Positions 20,419 through 29,681 of a DNA stretch of 64,000 nucleotides are shown here, piece after piece; positions within the stretch are counted from its first letter, which is position 1; each line of letters begins with the position of its first letter. The position numbers and the translations under genes are program-made. The notes beneath the pieces were generated by a model that saw nothing but the letters and a program-made list of their open reading frames with translations, did not search any database and was not told the origin of the DNA. The DNA lies in NCBI RefSeq assembly GCF_008122505.1, contig NZ_VSSB01000002.1:682001-746000 (forward strand), written 5' to 3'. Origin of the DNA: Agromyces mariniharenae (GTDB lineage: Bacteria > Actinomycetota > Actinomycetes > Actinomycetales > Microbacteriaceae).

Positions 20419-21840
20419 ATGGTGGACTCCAGCCCGGGGCTGCGCTCCGGCGCGACCCCGCTCGCCGTGCGCATGCGGCCGACGAGCCTCGACGAGGTCG
20501 CGGGGCAGCGCCACCTGCTCACCCCCGGGTCGCCGCTCGTGGCGCTCGCGGGCGACCGCAGCGGTGAGTCGGGCTCGGTGTCCGTCATCCTGTGGGGCCC
20601 ACCGGGCACGGGCAAGACCACGCTGGCGCAGGCCATCGCGCGCTCCTCGGGCCGCAAGTTCGTCGAGCTCTCCGCGGTCACGGCCGGGGTGCGCGACGTG
20701 CGGCAGGTGATGGAGGAGGCGCGCGCCTCGCGCGACCTCTACGGCCTCTCCACCGTGCTCTTCCTCGACGAGATCCACCGCTTCACGAAGGCGCAGCAGG
20801 ACGCACTGCTCCCGGGCGTCGAGAACGGGTGGGTCATCCTCGTCGCCGCGACCACCGAGAACCCGTCGTTCTCGGTCATCTCGCCGCTCCTGTCGCGCTC
20901 GCTCCTGCTCACGCTCGAGCTCCTCACCGACGACGACCTCGGCGTGCTCGTCGATCGTGCCCTCGCCGATCCGCGCGGCCTCGCGGGGGCGGTCGAGCTC
21001 GAGGCCGAGGCGCGCGCCGCGATCATCCGGCTGGCCTCGGGAGACGCGCGTCGTGCCCTCACTGCGCTCGAGGCGGCATCCGTCGCGGCGAGCCAGGCCG
21101 CGTCCCGGGCCGCACCCGCCGCCGACGGCGATGCCGCCGATGCCGAGGCCGAGGCGGCCGGCGACGACGACGTCGAGTCGGCGGATGCCGCGGCCGCGAA
21201 GCCCGTCATCACCGCCGAGGTCGTGGCCCGGGCCGTCGATCGCGCGCTGCTGCGCTACGACCGCAACGGCGACGAGCACTACGACGTCATCAGCGCGTTC
21301 ATCAAGTCGGTGCGCGGCAGCGACGTCGACGCCGCGCTGCACTACCTCGCGCGCATGATCGAGGCCGGCGAGGATCCGCGGTTCATCGCCCGGCGCATCA
21401 TCGTGCTCGCCTCGGAGGACATCGGGATGGCCGACCCCACGGCGCTCGGCGTCGCGGTCGCCGCGGCCGACGCCGTGCAGTACATCGGCATGCCAGAGGG
21501 ACGCATCCCGCTGGCGCAGGCGGTCGTGCACCTCGCCACCGCGCCGAAGTCGAACGCGGCCTACCTCGGCATCGATCGGGCCATCGCCGACGTGCGCGAG
21601 GGTCGCGCGGGGCGCGTCCCCAAGCACCTCCGCGACGCGCACTACCCGGGCGCCAAGCGACTCGGCCACGGCAAGGGCTACGTCTACCCGCACGACGATC
21701 CGATCGGCGTCGTGGCCCAGGAGTACCTGCCCACCGAGCTGCGCGGTGCGACGTACTACGAGCCCACCGAGCACGGCAACGAGCGCGAGGTCTCGGCGCG
21801 GCTCGCGAAGCTCCGGCGCATCGTGCGCGGCGGGCGCTGA
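20419..21840 (+). CDS. rarA: Replication-associated recombination protein RarA (MgsA/WRNIP1 family AAA ATPase)
   Basis: A 473-residue clamp-loader-like AAA+ ATPase acting at stalled replication forks. Walker [11 protein letters not shown] (Lys66), Walker [10 protein letters not shown], sensor 1 AATTENPSF, arginine-finger region PLLSRSLLL, sensor 2 [12 protein letters not shown]. The C-terminal tetramerisation part carries [18 protein letters not shown] and [17 protein letters not shown]. An Ala/Asp-rich, low-complexity insert of about 35 residues (around 230-265) separates the ATPase and C-terminal parts. The ATG at 20419 fits both the family start and the leaderless promoter. Confidence 0.94.
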   Translation: MVDSSPGLRSGATPLAVRMRPTSLDEVAGQRHLLTPGSPLVALAGDRSGESGSVSVILWGPPGTGKTTLAQAIARSSGRKFVELSAVTAGVRDVRQVMEEARASRDLYGLSTVLFLDEIHRFTKAQQDALLPGVENGWVILVAATTENPSFSVISPLLSRSLLLTLELLTDDDLGVLVDRALADPRGLAGAVELEAEARAAIIRLASGDARRALTALEAASVAASQAASRAAPAADGDAADAEAEAAGDDDVESADAAAAKPVITAEVVARAVDRALLRYDRNGDEHYDVISAFIKSVRGSDVDAALHYLARMIEAGEDPRFIARRIIVLASEDIGMADPTALGVAVAAADAVQYIGMPEGRIPLAQAVVHLATAPKSNAAYLGIDRAIADVREGRAGRVPKHLRDAHYPGAKRLGHGKGYVYPHDDPIGVVAQEYLPTELRGATYYEPTEHGNEREVSARLAKLRRIVRGGR

Positions 21841-21843
21841 CGC

Positions 21844-21863
21844 CCTGCGAACCCCGGCGCAGG
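21844..21863 (+). terminator. Weak hairpin behind rarA
   Basis: CCTGCG and CGCAGG form a 6-base-pair stem with an 8-base loop directly behind the rarA stop. There is no T-tract, so this is only a candidate terminator. Confidence 0.3.
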
Positions 21864-21914
21864 AGGGGGCGCGCCGCGCGCGTCGTGAGCGGCCGTCCGT
21901 GATAGCATGTCCGT

Positions 21915-22006
21915 TGGCCTGAAGCCAGATCCTCGAGCGCGGCTGCGAGAGGGTCACCGGCGAACGGGTGCGATCTGTAGCCGATCCACCCTTGGCGAAT
22001 CCCTCT
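21915..22006 (+). ncRNA. Candidate structured leader RNA upstream of rpsD
   Basis: The 232-base gap before rpsD can fold as a nested structure. A small hairpin TGGC-CTGAA-GCCA (21915-21927) comes first. An outer stem pairs AGAGGG (21948-21953) with CCCTCT (22001-22006). It encloses a hairpin GGGTG-c-GATC / GATC-CACCC (21966-21991) with a 7-base loop TGTAGCC. Loop bases AGCC (21979-21982) can also pair with GGCT at 21941-21944, a possible pseudoknot. S4 represses its own mRNA through structured leaders in other bacteria; that this is such an element is inference. Confidence 0.45.
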
Positions 22007-22072
22007 GACACGGACTTCCGGCGCGACCGTGCGCCGTGAAATCGAACTTGAGATTCTTCCGAAAGGACACTT

Positions 22073-22696
22073 GTGTCGAACCAGTCACGTAGCAAGACCC
22101 GTCTCTCCCGCGCGCTCGGCGTCGCCCTCACCCCGAAGGCCGCCAAGTACATGGAGAAGCGCCCGTACGCTCCCGGCGAGCACGGCCGCACCAAGCGCAA
22201 GCAGGACTCCGACTACGCCGTGCGCCTCCGCGAGAAGCAGCGCCTCCGCGCCCAGTACGGCATCCGCGAGAAGCAGCTCCGCATCGCGTTCAACGAGGCC
22301 CGCCGCACCGACGGCCTGACGGGTGAGAACCTCGTCGAGCTGCTCGAGATGCGCCTCGACGCGCTCGTGCTGCGCGCCGGCTTCGCCCGCACCATCGCGC
22401 AGGCCCGCCAGTTCGTGGTGCACCGCCACATCCTCGTCGACGGCAAGATCGTCGACCGTCCCTCCTTCCGCGTGAAGCCGGGCCAGGTCATCGGCGTCAA
22501 GCAGCGCTCCGAGGGCACCGAGCCGTTCCAGGTCGCCGCGGCCGGCGGCCACGTCGACGTGCTCCCCAAGCTCCCGGGCTACCTCGACGTGGAGCTCGAC
22601 AAGCTCCAGGCCACGCTCTCGCGTCGCCCGAAGCGCGCCGAGGTCCCCGTGACCTGTGACGTGCAGCTCGTCGTCGAGTACTACGCCGCTCGCTGA
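22073..22696 (+). CDS. rpsD: 30S ribosomal protein S4
   Basis: A 207-residue primary 16S rRNA-binding protein of the small subunit. The N-terminal domain (KAAKYMEKRPYAPGEHG) has no cysteines, so this is the zinc-free form of S4. The S4 RNA-binding domain is clear (NLVELLEMRLDALVLRAGFA, ARQFVVHRHILVDGKIVDRPS), and the C-terminus is the usual EYYAAR type. The GTG at 22073 follows GAAAGGA. The gene stands apart from the S10/alpha operons and has its own terminator, so it is probably transcribed and controlled alone. Confidence 0.97.
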   Translation: MSNQSRSKTRLSRALGVALTPKAAKYMEKRPYAPGEHGRTKRKQDSDYAVRLREKQRLRAQYGIREKQLRIAFNEARRTDGLTGENLVELLEMRLDALVLRAGFARTIAQARQFVVHRHILVDGKIVDRPSFRVKPGQVIGVKQRSEGTEPFQVAAAGGHVDVLPKLPGYLDVELDKLQATLSRRPKRAEVPVTCDVQLVVEYYAAR

Positions 22697-22712
22697 TCGG
22701 CGGACACCGTCC

Positions 22713-22748
22713 GACAGGGGCCGCGGGGATCCTCCCGCGGCCCCTGTC
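22713..22748 (+). terminator. Strong hairpin terminator behind rpsD
   Basis: A perfect 15-base-pair stem: left arm 22713-22727 (GACAGGGGCCGCGGG), loop GATCCT, right arm 22734-22748. It starts 16 bases after the rpsD stop. There is no T-run, as is common for GC-rich actinobacterial terminators. Confidence 0.75.
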
Positions 22749-22792
22749 GCGTTCCCGGGAGGCGCCGATCGCGGGCGCCGCGGCCTGCTGCC

Positions 22793-22802
22793 GCGGCATC
22801 CG
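22793..22802 (-). repeat. Intergenic copy of the decamer (GCGGCATCCG on the + strand)
   Basis: Exact copy between the rpsD terminator and the next small gene. It is part of the dispersed set described in the findings. Confidence 0.7.
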
Positions 22803-22869
22803 ACGCCACTAGACTGGATCGAGTGCCGAGCGGGACTCCCGCGGCACGCATCGGGCAGAGGAGCACTTC

Positions 22870-23070
22870 GTGAAGAGCATCGTGTGGTTCGCCATCGGCG
22901 TCGCGGCCGGCTTCGTCGCCGCGCACCAGCTCAACCAGACCAAGCAGGGCCAGGAGTTCTTCTCCTCGATCGACGCGAAGGCCCGCGCATTCGGGAAGGC
23001 GATCGCCGAGGGCTACCACGAGCGCGACGCCGAGCTCCGCGCGCAGGACGAGCGGCCCGCCGTCGGCTGA
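22870..23070 (+). CDS. Small membrane protein, unrecognised
   Basis: A 66-residue protein. An N-terminal hydrophobic segment (about residues 3-20, SIVWFAIGVAAGFVAAHQL) could be a membrane anchor. A short amphipathic helix (GQEFFSSIDAKARAFGKAIAEGY) and a charged tail follow. The GTG has GAGGAG 6-7 bases before it, a strong ribosome binding site. It lies between rpsD and alaS with normal codon bias, and looks like a real small gene of the YtxH-like type (short anchor plus helix), although that likeness is loose. Function unknown. Confidence 0.65.
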   Translation: MKSIVWFAIGVAAGFVAAHQLNQTKQGQEFFSSIDAKARAFGKAIAEGYHERDAELRAQDERPAVG

Positions 23071-23125
23071 CCGCCGGCTCCAGGACTCGCCGCGGCCGAT
23101 CGGGCCGCTGAACCAGAACGGAACC

Positions 23126-25783
23126 ATGCAGACCGCAGACATCCGCCAGCGCTGGCTGGACTTCTTCGCCGCGCGCGGCCACACCGTCGTGCCCTCCGCC
23201 TCGCTCGTCTCCGACGACCCGACGCTGCTCTTCACGGTGGCCGGCATGGTGCCGTTCGTGCCGTACCTCACGGGACTCGTGCCGCCGCCGTACCCGCGAG
23301 CGACGAGCGTGCAGAAGTGCATCCGCACGAACGACATCGAGGAGGTCGGCAAGACCCCCCGGCACGGCACGTTCTTCCAGATGAACGGCAACTTCTCGTT
23401 CGGCGACTACTTCAAGGAGGGGGCGATCAGCCTCGCCTGGGAGCTGCTGACGACGCCCGAGGCCGAGGGCGGCTACGGCTTCGAGCCGAAGGACCTCTGG
23501 GTCACCGTCTACAAGGACGACGACGAGGCCATCGAGCTCTGGAAGAAGGTCGCCGGCCTGCCCGACGAGCGCATCCAGCGCCTCGACAAGGACACGAACT
23601 ACTGGCACACCGGCCAGCCCGGCCCGGCCGGCCCGTGCTCGGAGATCTTCTTCGACCGCGGCCCCGCGTACGGCATCGACGGCGGCCCCGCCACCGACGA
23701 CGACCGCTACGTCGAGATCTGGAACCTCGTGTTCATGCAGTACCTCATCGACGACGTGAAGTCGAAGACCGACTTCCGCATCGTGAAGGAGCTGCCGAAG
23801 AAGAACATCGACACCGGCATGGGGCTCGAGCGCGTCGCCTTCATCAAGCAGGGCGTCGACAACCTGTACGAGATCGACCAGGTGCGTCCCGTGCTCGACA
23901 GGGCCGCCGAGCTCTCGGGTCACCGGTACGGCGCCGACCACGAGGACGACGTGCGGATGCGCGTCATCGCCGACCACGTGCGCTCCGCCCTCATGCTCAT
24001 GAGCGACGGCGTGAGCCCGTCGAACGAGGGCCGCGGCTACATCCTGCGTCGCCTGCTGCGCCGCACGATCCGGGCGATGCGCCTGCTCGGCGTCGAGGGG
24101 CCGACCTTCCGCGAGCTCTTCGCGGCGTCCCGCGACGCCATGAAGGCGGCGTATCCCGAGGTCGCGCGCGACTACGCGCACATCGAGCAGCTCGCGCTCG
24201 GCGAGGAGGAGACGTTCCTGCGCACGCTCGCGGCGGGCACGTCGATCCTCGACGGCGCGGTGGCGTCGACCAAGCAGTCGGGCCGCGAGGAGCTCGCGGG
24301 CGACACCGCGTTCCTGCTGCACGACACCTACGGCTTCCCGATCGAGCTCACGCTCGAGATGGCCGAGGAGGCCGGGCTCTCCGTCGACCGCGGCGCGTTC
24401 GACGAGCTCATGACGGCGCAGCGCACGCGCGCGAAGGCCGACGCCAAGTCGAAGAAGAAGGTGCTCGCCGACCTGTCGGTCTACAGCGACTTCCGCGCCA
24501 AGGGCGAGACCATCTTCACCGGATACACCGAGCTCTCGACCGAATCGACCGTGCTCGGCATCATCGTCGACGGGCACCCGGTGCCCGTCGCGACGGCGGG
24601 CCAGACCGCGGAGGTCATCCTCGCCGAGACCTCGCTCTACGCGGAGTCCGGCGGTCAGGCGCCCGACCAGGGTCGCATCGTCGGAGACGGCTTCGAGCTC
24701 CAGGTCCTCGACGTGCAGAAGCCGGTGAAGGGGCTCATCAGCCACACCGTGAAGGTCACGTCGGGCGAGGTCGCGGTCGGCGAGCACGCCACCACGCTCG
24801 TCGACGAGGACTACCGTCGCGGGGCGACGCAGGCGCATTCGGGCACGCACATCGTGCACGCGGCCCTGCGCCAGGTGCTCGGCCCCACCGCGCACCAGTC
24901 CGGCTCGTTCAACAAGGCCGGCTACCTGCGACTCGACTACGGCTGGAACGCCGCCCTCTCACCCGAGACGCGCAGCGAGATCGAGGAGATCTCCAACAAC
25001 GCGATCCGCGACAACCTGCCGGTGCAGACCCGCGAGATGACCCTCGACGAGGCGAAGTCGCTCGGCGCCATGGCGCTGTTCGGCGAGAAGTACGGCGACG
25101 TCGTGCGCGTCGTCGACATCGGCGGACCGTGGTCCCGCGAGCTCTGCGCGGGCACCCACGTCGTCTCGAGCTCCGAGATCGGCATGATCAACATCGTCGG
25201 CGAGTCGTCGGTCGGCGCGTCCAACCGCCGCGTCGAGTCGCTCGTCGGCCGCGAGGCGTTCCAGCGGTTCGCCGCCGAGCGCGCGCTCGTGAACGAGCTC
25301 AGCACGAGCCTGAAGACGCGACCCGAGCTGCTCGTCGACCGCGTCGGCGAGCTCGTGGCGAGCCTGAAGTCCGCCGAGAAGAAGATCGCGCAGTTCGAGG
25401 CGCGGGCGCTCAGCGACCGCGTCCCCGCCCTCGCCGCGAACGCGGTGCGCACCGGCGACGTGCTCCTCGTGGCCGAGACGGTCGGTCGCCTCGGCTCGGG
25501 CGACGAGCTGCGCTCGCTCGCGACGGCCGTGCGGTCGAAGCTCGGCGACGCGGCATCCGTCGTGGCGCTCGCGGCCGACGTCGGCGGCAAGCCCGTCGCG
25601 ATCGTGGCCACCTCGCCGGCCGCGCGGGATGCCGGCGCGAACGCCGGGCCGCTCGCGAAGGCGATGGCCACGGCGCTCGGCGGCGGCGGAGGCGGCAAGC
25701 CCGACCTCGCACAGGGCGGCGGCAACGACGTGTCCGCCATCCCGGCGGCCCTCGACGCGGTGAAGCGCGAGCTCGGCCGGTAG
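23126..25783 (+). CDS. alaS: Alanine--tRNA ligase
   Basis: An 885-residue class II synthetase that charges and proofreads tRNA-Ala. The catalytic core starts IRQRWLDFFAARGHTVVPSAS and includes FFQMNGNFSFGDYFK and WNLVFMQY. The editing domain has the zinc ligands HSGTHIVHAAL and CAGTHV. The C-terminal oligomerisation/C-Ala part (about residues 740-885) holds a glycine-rich segment, GGGGGGKPDLAQGGG, typical of the family. The ATG at 23126 begins the family sequence directly. It is followed 4 bases later by ruvX, a conserved neighbour. Confidence 0.97.
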   Translation: MQTADIRQRWLDFFAARGHTVVPSASLVSDDPTLLFTVAGMVPFVPYLTGLVPPPYPRATSVQKCIRTNDIEEVGKTPRHGTFFQMNGNFSFGDYFKEGAISLAWELLTTPEAEGGYGFEPKDLWVTVYKDDDEAIELWKKVAGLPDERIQRLDKDTNYWHTGQPGPAGPCSEIFFDRGPAYGIDGGPATDDDRYVEIWNLVFMQYLIDDVKSKTDFRIVKELPKKNIDTGMGLERVAFIKQGVDNLYEIDQVRPVLDRAAELSGHRYGADHEDDVRMRVIADHVRSALMLMSDGVSPSNEGRGYILRRLLRRTIRAMRLLGVEGPTFRELFAASRDAMKAAYPEVARDYAHIEQLALGEEETFLRTLAAGTSILDGAVASTKQSGREELAGDTAFLLHDTYGFPIELTLEMAEEAGLSVDRGAFDELMTAQRTRAKADAKSKKKVLADLSVYSDFRAKGETIFTGYTELSTESTVLGIIVDGHPVPVATAGQTAEVILAETSLYAESGGQAPDQGRIVGDGFELQVLDVQKPVKGLISHTVKVTSGEVAVGEHATTLVDEDYRRGATQAHSGTHIVHAALRQVLGPTAHQSGSFNKAGYLRLDYGWNAALSPETRSEIEEISNNAIRDNLPVQTREMTLDEAKSLGAMALFGEKYGDVVRVVDIGGPWSRELCAGTHVVSSSEIGMINIVGESSVGASNRRVESLVGREAFQRFAAERALVNELSTSLKTRPELLVDRVGELVASLKSAEKKIAQFEARALSDRVPALAANAVRTGDVLLVAETVGRLGSGDELRSLATAVRSKLGDAASVVALAADVGGKPVAIVATSPAARDAGANAGPLAKAMATALGGGGGGKPDLAQGGGNDVSAIPAALDAVKRELGR

Positions 25784-25787
25784 TCCC

Positions 25788-26264
25788 ATGCGCCCCGGAG
25801 CGAGGCTCGGCATCGACGTCGGGCGAGCCCGGATCGGCGTCGCCCGATGCGACGCCGGCGGGCTGCTCGCCGTGCCCGTCGAAACGGTCGCGCGCGACGC
25901 CGACGGCGACGCCGACGTCCGCCGCATCCTCGAGCTCGCCGAGGAGTTCGGCGCGATCGAGCTCGTCGTGGGCAATCCGCTCTCGCTGTCGGGCGCGCCG
26001 ACGGCGTCGACCGACGACGCGGTGGCCTTCGCCGGGCGGCTCGCGGCGGCCGGCGCGGCGGTGCGGCTCGTCGACGAACGGCTCTCGACCGTGAGCGCGC
26101 AGCAGGCCCTGCGCGCGTCGGGGAAGTCGAGTCGCCGCCAGCGTCCCATCGTCGACCAAGTCGCAGCCGTTATCATTCTGCAACACGCCATCGACACGGA
26201 ACGGGCGTCGGGCACCGAGCCCGGACGCCTGGTCACGACAGACGAAGGGTCGTCCCCCCTGTGA
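25788..26264 (+). CDS. ruvX: RuvX/YqgF-type putative Holliday junction resolvase
   Basis: A 158-residue RNase H-fold protein. The N-terminal strand RLGIDVGRARIGVARCD carries the first catalytic Asp, VGNPLSLSG follows, and VRLVDERLSTVSAQQALRASGKS with a later Asp in IVDQVAAVIILQHAID completes the active site. The family is also implicated in 16S rRNA 5' end processing. It sits between alaS and mltG as in mycobacteria and overlaps mltG by 4 bases. Confidence 0.92.
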   Translation: MRPGARLGIDVGRARIGVARCDAGGLLAVPVETVARDADGDADVRRILELAEEFGAIELVVGNPLSLSGAPTASTDDAVAFAGRLAAAGAAVRLVDERLSTVSAQQALRASGKSSRRQRPIVDQVAAVIILQHAIDTERASGTEPGRLVTTDEGSSPL

Positions 26265-27619
26265 CCCACCTTCCCCCCGAGCCGCGCGGCTCCGCGCCGG
26301 GCGATGCCACGGACTGGCACGCGCTGCTCGCCGGAGAGACCCCCGACGTCGCCGGCGGCGGCGCGGCCACCGGGCCGACGCCGGCCTCGCGCGCCGGCCG
26401 AGCCGGCGGCCAGCCGATGACCCGCCGCGAGGCGCGCGAGGCGGAACGGCGGGCGCTCGAGGAGCCCGAGCCCGAGGTGTACGAGCCGCGCAAGCCGTCG
26501 CGCGCCGAGCGCCGCGCCGCCGCGGCACCCGACTACCACGACCACGACCCCGAGCACGCCCGCACCCGGCGGCGCGGGCCGTGGGGATGCCTCGTGGGGC
26601 TCCTCGTCGTCGCCGCGCTCGCGGTCGGCGCCTTCTTCTTCCTGCAGGGTCCCATCAACGCGGTCATCGAGCGATTCACGCCGGCGGCCGACTACACGGG
26701 ATCGGGCACCGGCGAGGTCATGTTCGTGATCCACGCCGGTGACACCGGCTCGGACGTCGCCGAGAACCTCGTCGACGCCGGCGTGACCGCCTCGTACGAC
26801 GCCTTCTACGACCTCCTGCTCGAACAGCCGACGGACCCGGAATTCCACCCCGGCGCCTACGCGCTCGCCGAGGAGATGAGCGCGCAGGCCGCCCTCGACG
26901 CCCTCATGGACCCGGCGAACAAGCTCGAGAACACGTTGCTGATCACGGAGGGCACCTGGGCGAGGGACGCCCTCGCCGAGGCTTCGGCGGTGCTGCAGAT
27001 CCCCATCGAGGACCTCCAAGCCGCGGCCGCGAACCCGCAGGCGCTCGGCCTGCCGGCCGGGGCCACGAGCGTCGAGGGCTTCCTGTTCCCGGCGACCTAC
27101 ACCTTCAACCCGGGCGTCACGGCCCAGGAGGTCGTGCAGACGATGGTCGCCAACGGCATCGCCGCCTACGACGCGGCGGGCGTCGCGCCCGACGACCGGC
27201 TCCGCGTGGCGACGATCGCGTCGCTCATCCAGCGCGAGGGCCTGCCGCAGGACTTCACGAAGGTCTCGCGGGTCATCCAGAACCGCCTCGACCAGGGGAT
27301 GCTGCTGCAGTTCGACTCGACCGTGCACTACGGCACGGGTGACAACTCCGTCGTCACGACCACCGACGCGGAGCGCGCCGACGCGAGCAACCCCTACAAC
27401 ACCTACGTGCATCAGGGACTGCCGCCCGGCCCGATCGGCAACCCGGGCGCCGAGGCGATCCAGGCCGCGCTGACCCCCGCCGACGGACCGTGGCTGTACT
27501 TCGTGACGGTGAACCCCGAGACCGGCGAGACGGTGTTCACGACGACCATCGAGGAGCACGAGGCCGCGGCCGAGCAGTTCTACCAGTGGCTCGAGGATCA
27601 CCCCGACTATGGCCAGTGA
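26261..27619 (+). CDS. mltG: Endolytic murein transglycosylase MltG
   Basis: A 452-residue membrane-bound lytic transglycosylase that cuts nascent glycan strands and sets their length. An Arg/Glu-rich cytoplasmic region (about residues 1-105) precedes one membrane span (about 107-130, GCLVGLLVVAALAVGAFFFL). The external YceG domain keeps TSVEGFLFPATYTF, the catalytic glutamate (Glu326 in ASLIQREG) and NRLDQGMLLQFDSTVHY. The GTG overlaps the ruvX stop. The long cytoplasmic tail is usual in Actinobacteria. Its stop is overlapped by 11 bases by aroE. Confidence 0.93.
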   Translation: MTHLPPEPRGSAPGDATDWHALLAGETPDVAGGGAATGPTPASRAGRAGGQPMTRREAREAERRALEEPEPEVYEPRKPSRAERRAAAAPDYHDHDPEHARTRRRGPWGCLVGLLVVAALAVGAFFFLQGPINAVIERFTPAADYTGSGTGEVMFVIHAGDTGSDVAENLVDAGVTASYDAFYDLLLEQPTDPEFHPGAYALAEEMSAQAALDALMDPANKLENTLLITEGTWARDALAEASAVLQIPIEDLQAAAANPQALGLPAGATSVEGFLFPATYTFNPGVTAQEVVQTMVANGIAAYDAAGVAPDDRLRVATIASLIQREGLPQDFTKVSRVIQNRLDQGMLLQFDSTVHYGTGDNSVVTTTDAERADASNPYNTYVHQGLPPGPIGNPGAEAIQAALTPADGPWLYFVTVNPETGETVFTTTIEEHEAAAEQFYQWLEDHPDYGQ

Positions 27620-28436
27620 CCGGCGCCGCCTCGCGGTGCTGGGCTCCCCGATCGCGCACTCGAAGAGCCCCGCGCTGCACCGCGCCGCGTACGACCTGCT
27701 CGGGCTCGACTGGGAGTACACCGCGATCGAGCTCGACGGCGCCGGGCTGCGCGCGTTCCTCGACACACGCGACGCGTCGTGGCGCGGGCTCTCGCTCACG
27801 ATGCCGCTCAAGCAGGACGTGCTGCCGTTGCTCGACGAGGTCGACGAGCTCGCGACGCTGACGAACGCGGCGAACACGGTGCTGCTCGCCGACGGCGTGC
27901 GCCGGGGGTTCAACACCGACGTCGGCGGAATCGTGCGCGCCCTCGGCGAGGCCGGATGCGACCGGATCCGCCACGGCGTCCTCGTCGGCGGGGGAGCGAC
28001 CGCGGCGTCCGCCCTCGCGGCCATGGCCGAGCTCGGCGCCGCGAGCGTGCAGGTGCTGCTGCGGCGGCCCGGGGCGGGCGGGTCCGTCGCCGAACTCGGC
28101 GCGCGGCTCGGGCTGGCCGTCGAGGTGCGTCCGATCGCCGACCTCGCGACGCTCGAGGAGGCCGACCTCGTGGTGAGCACGCTGCCCGGCGGCGCGGACC
28201 CGGGCGTCGAGGCATCCGCCGCCCTGCGCCGCGCGACCCTGTTCGACGTGGCCTACGCCCCGTGGCCCACGCGGCTCGTGTCGCAGTGGCTGGAGGCCGG
28301 CGGCACGGTCGTGCACGGGCTCGAGATGCTGCTGCACCAGGCGGTGCTCCAGGTGCGGATCTTCGCGTCGGGCGACCCGTTCCAGGCGCTGCCCGACGAG
28401 GCGGCCGTGCTCGACGTCATGCGCCGCTCGCTCTGA
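27609..28436 (+). CDS. aroE: Shikimate dehydrogenase (NADP+)
   Basis: A 275-residue enzyme that reduces 3-dehydroshikimate to shikimate. The substrate site SPIAHSKSPALH and catalytic Lys in SLTMPLKQDV are present. The usual NTD is FNTDVGG, and the nucleotide-binding turn reads VGGGATAASALAA. The Rossmann loop (LLRRPGAGGSV) is looser than in classical AroE, so cofactor choice is inferred. It heads aroE-aroC-aroK-aroB-aroQ and overlaps mltG by 11 bases, so it is translated from within that message. Confidence 0.92.
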   Translation: MASDRRRLAVLGSPIAHSKSPALHRAAYDLLGLDWEYTAIELDGAGLRAFLDTRDASWRGLSLTMPLKQDVLPLLDEVDELATLTNAANTVLLADGVRRGFNTDVGGIVRALGEAGCDRIRHGVLVGGGATAASALAAMAELGAASVQVLLRRPGAGGSVAELGARLGLAVEVRPIADLATLEEADLVVSTLPGGADPGVEASAALRRATLFDVAYAPWPTRLVSQWLEAGGTVVHGLEMLLHQAVLQVRIFASGDPFQALPDEAAVLDVMRRSL

Positions 28437-28460
28437 TCGGGCTGTGGAAGGATGGAGTCC

Positions 28461-29681
28461 ATGCTCCGTTGGCTCACTGCCGGAGAGTCGCACGGCCCTG
28501 AGCTCGTCGCGATCCTCGAGGGTCTTCCCGCCGGTATCCCCGTCTCGCTCGACGCCATCCGCGCCGACCTCGCGCGCCGCAAGCTCGGCTACGGTCGCGG
28601 CGCCCGCATGAAGTTCGAGCAGGACGAGCTCGCGATCTCGGGCGGCGTGCGCCACGGCGAGTCGCTCGGCAGCCCCATCGCGCTGCGCATCGGCAACACC
28701 GAGTGGCCGAAGTGGCAGGAGGTCATGAGCCCCGAGCCCATCGACCCCGAGAAGCTCGGACGCGGCCGCGGTGCGCCGCTGACCCGCCCGCGCCCCGGTC
28801 ACGCCGACCTCGTGGGCATGCAGAAGTACGACTTCGACGAGGCCCGTCCGGTGCTCGAGCGGGCGAGCGCCCGCGAGACGGCGGCGCGCGTCGCCCTCGG
28901 CGCGGTCGCCCGCGGGTTCCTCGAGGAGCTCGGCATCCGCCTCGTCTCGCACACGATCGCCATCGGCCCGGTCCGCGTGCCCGAGGACCGCCCGCTGCCC
29001 GTGCCCGACGACGTCGACCGCCTCGACGCCGACCCGCTGCGCTGCTTCGACGAGGAGACCTCCTCGCGCATGGTGGCCGAGGTCGACTCGGCGCACAAGG
29101 ACGGCGACACGCTCGGCGGCGTCGTCGAGGTGCTGGCCTACGGGGTTCCGCCGGGGCTCGGTTCCTACGTGCACTGGGACCGACGTCTCGACGCGCAGCT
29201 CGCCGCCGCGCTCATGGGCATCCAGGCCATCAAGGGCGTGGAGGTCGGCGACGGCTTCACGACCACCACCCGGCGCGGCTCCGCGGCGCACGACGAGCTG
29301 CACCTCAGCGACGGCCGCATCGTGCGTGCCAGCGATCGCGCGGGCGGCACCGAGGGCGGCATGTCGACCGGCACCGTGCTGCGCGTGCGCGCGGGCATGA
29401 AGCCCATCGCCACCGTGCCGCGCGCGCTGCCGACCATCGACGTCGCGACCGGCGAGGCGGCGCCCGCGCACCACCAGCGCTCCGACGTCTGCGCCGTGCC
29501 CGCCGCGGGCGTCGTCGCCGAGGCCATGGTCGCGCTCACCCTCGCGAATGCCGTGCTCGAGAAGTTCGGCGGCGACTCCGTCGGCGAGACGCGCCGCAAC
29601 CTCGAGTCCTACCTCGCGTCCATCCCCGAGGCGCTCCGCACCGAGATCGCCTCGGCGGACACCGCCGCCGATCGTGTCTGA
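28461..29681 (+). CDS. aroC: Chorismate synthase
   Basis: A 406-residue FMN-dependent enzyme that eliminates phosphate from EPSP to give chorismate. The family start [12 protein letters not shown] is followed by the FMN/substrate motifs [24 protein letters not shown] and [13 protein letters not shown], with [13 protein letters not shown] near the end. The ATG at 28461 is preferred over one 9 bases upstream because GGAAGG then sits 9 bases before it. Its stop overlaps aroK by 8 bases. Confidence 0.96.
   Translation: MLRWLTAGESHGPELVAILEGLPAGIPVSLDAIRADLARRKLGYGRGARMKFEQDELAISGGVRHGESLGSPIALRIGNTEWPKWQEVMSPEPIDPEKLGRGRGAPLTRPRPGHADLVGMQKYDFDEARPVLERASARETAARVALGAVARGFLEELGIRLVSHTIAIGPVRVPEDRPLPVPDDVDRLDADPLRCFDEETSSRMVAEVDSAHKDGDTLGGVVEVLAYGVPPGLGSYVHWDRRLDAQLAAALMGIQAIKGVEVGDGFTTTTRRGSAAHDELHLSDGRIVRASDRAGGTEGGMSTGTVLRVRAGMKPIATVPRALPTIDVATGEAAPAHHQRSDVCAVPAAGVVAEAMVALTLANAVLEKFGGDSVGETRRNLESYLASIPEALRTEIASADTAADRV

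Noticed and set aside
27230..27240. MltG Gln in the ASLIQREG motif as a possible dead enzyme
   Set aside because: The conserved glutamate two residues later (Glu326) is present. The preceding Gln also occurs in other actinobacterial MltG proteins as I recall them.
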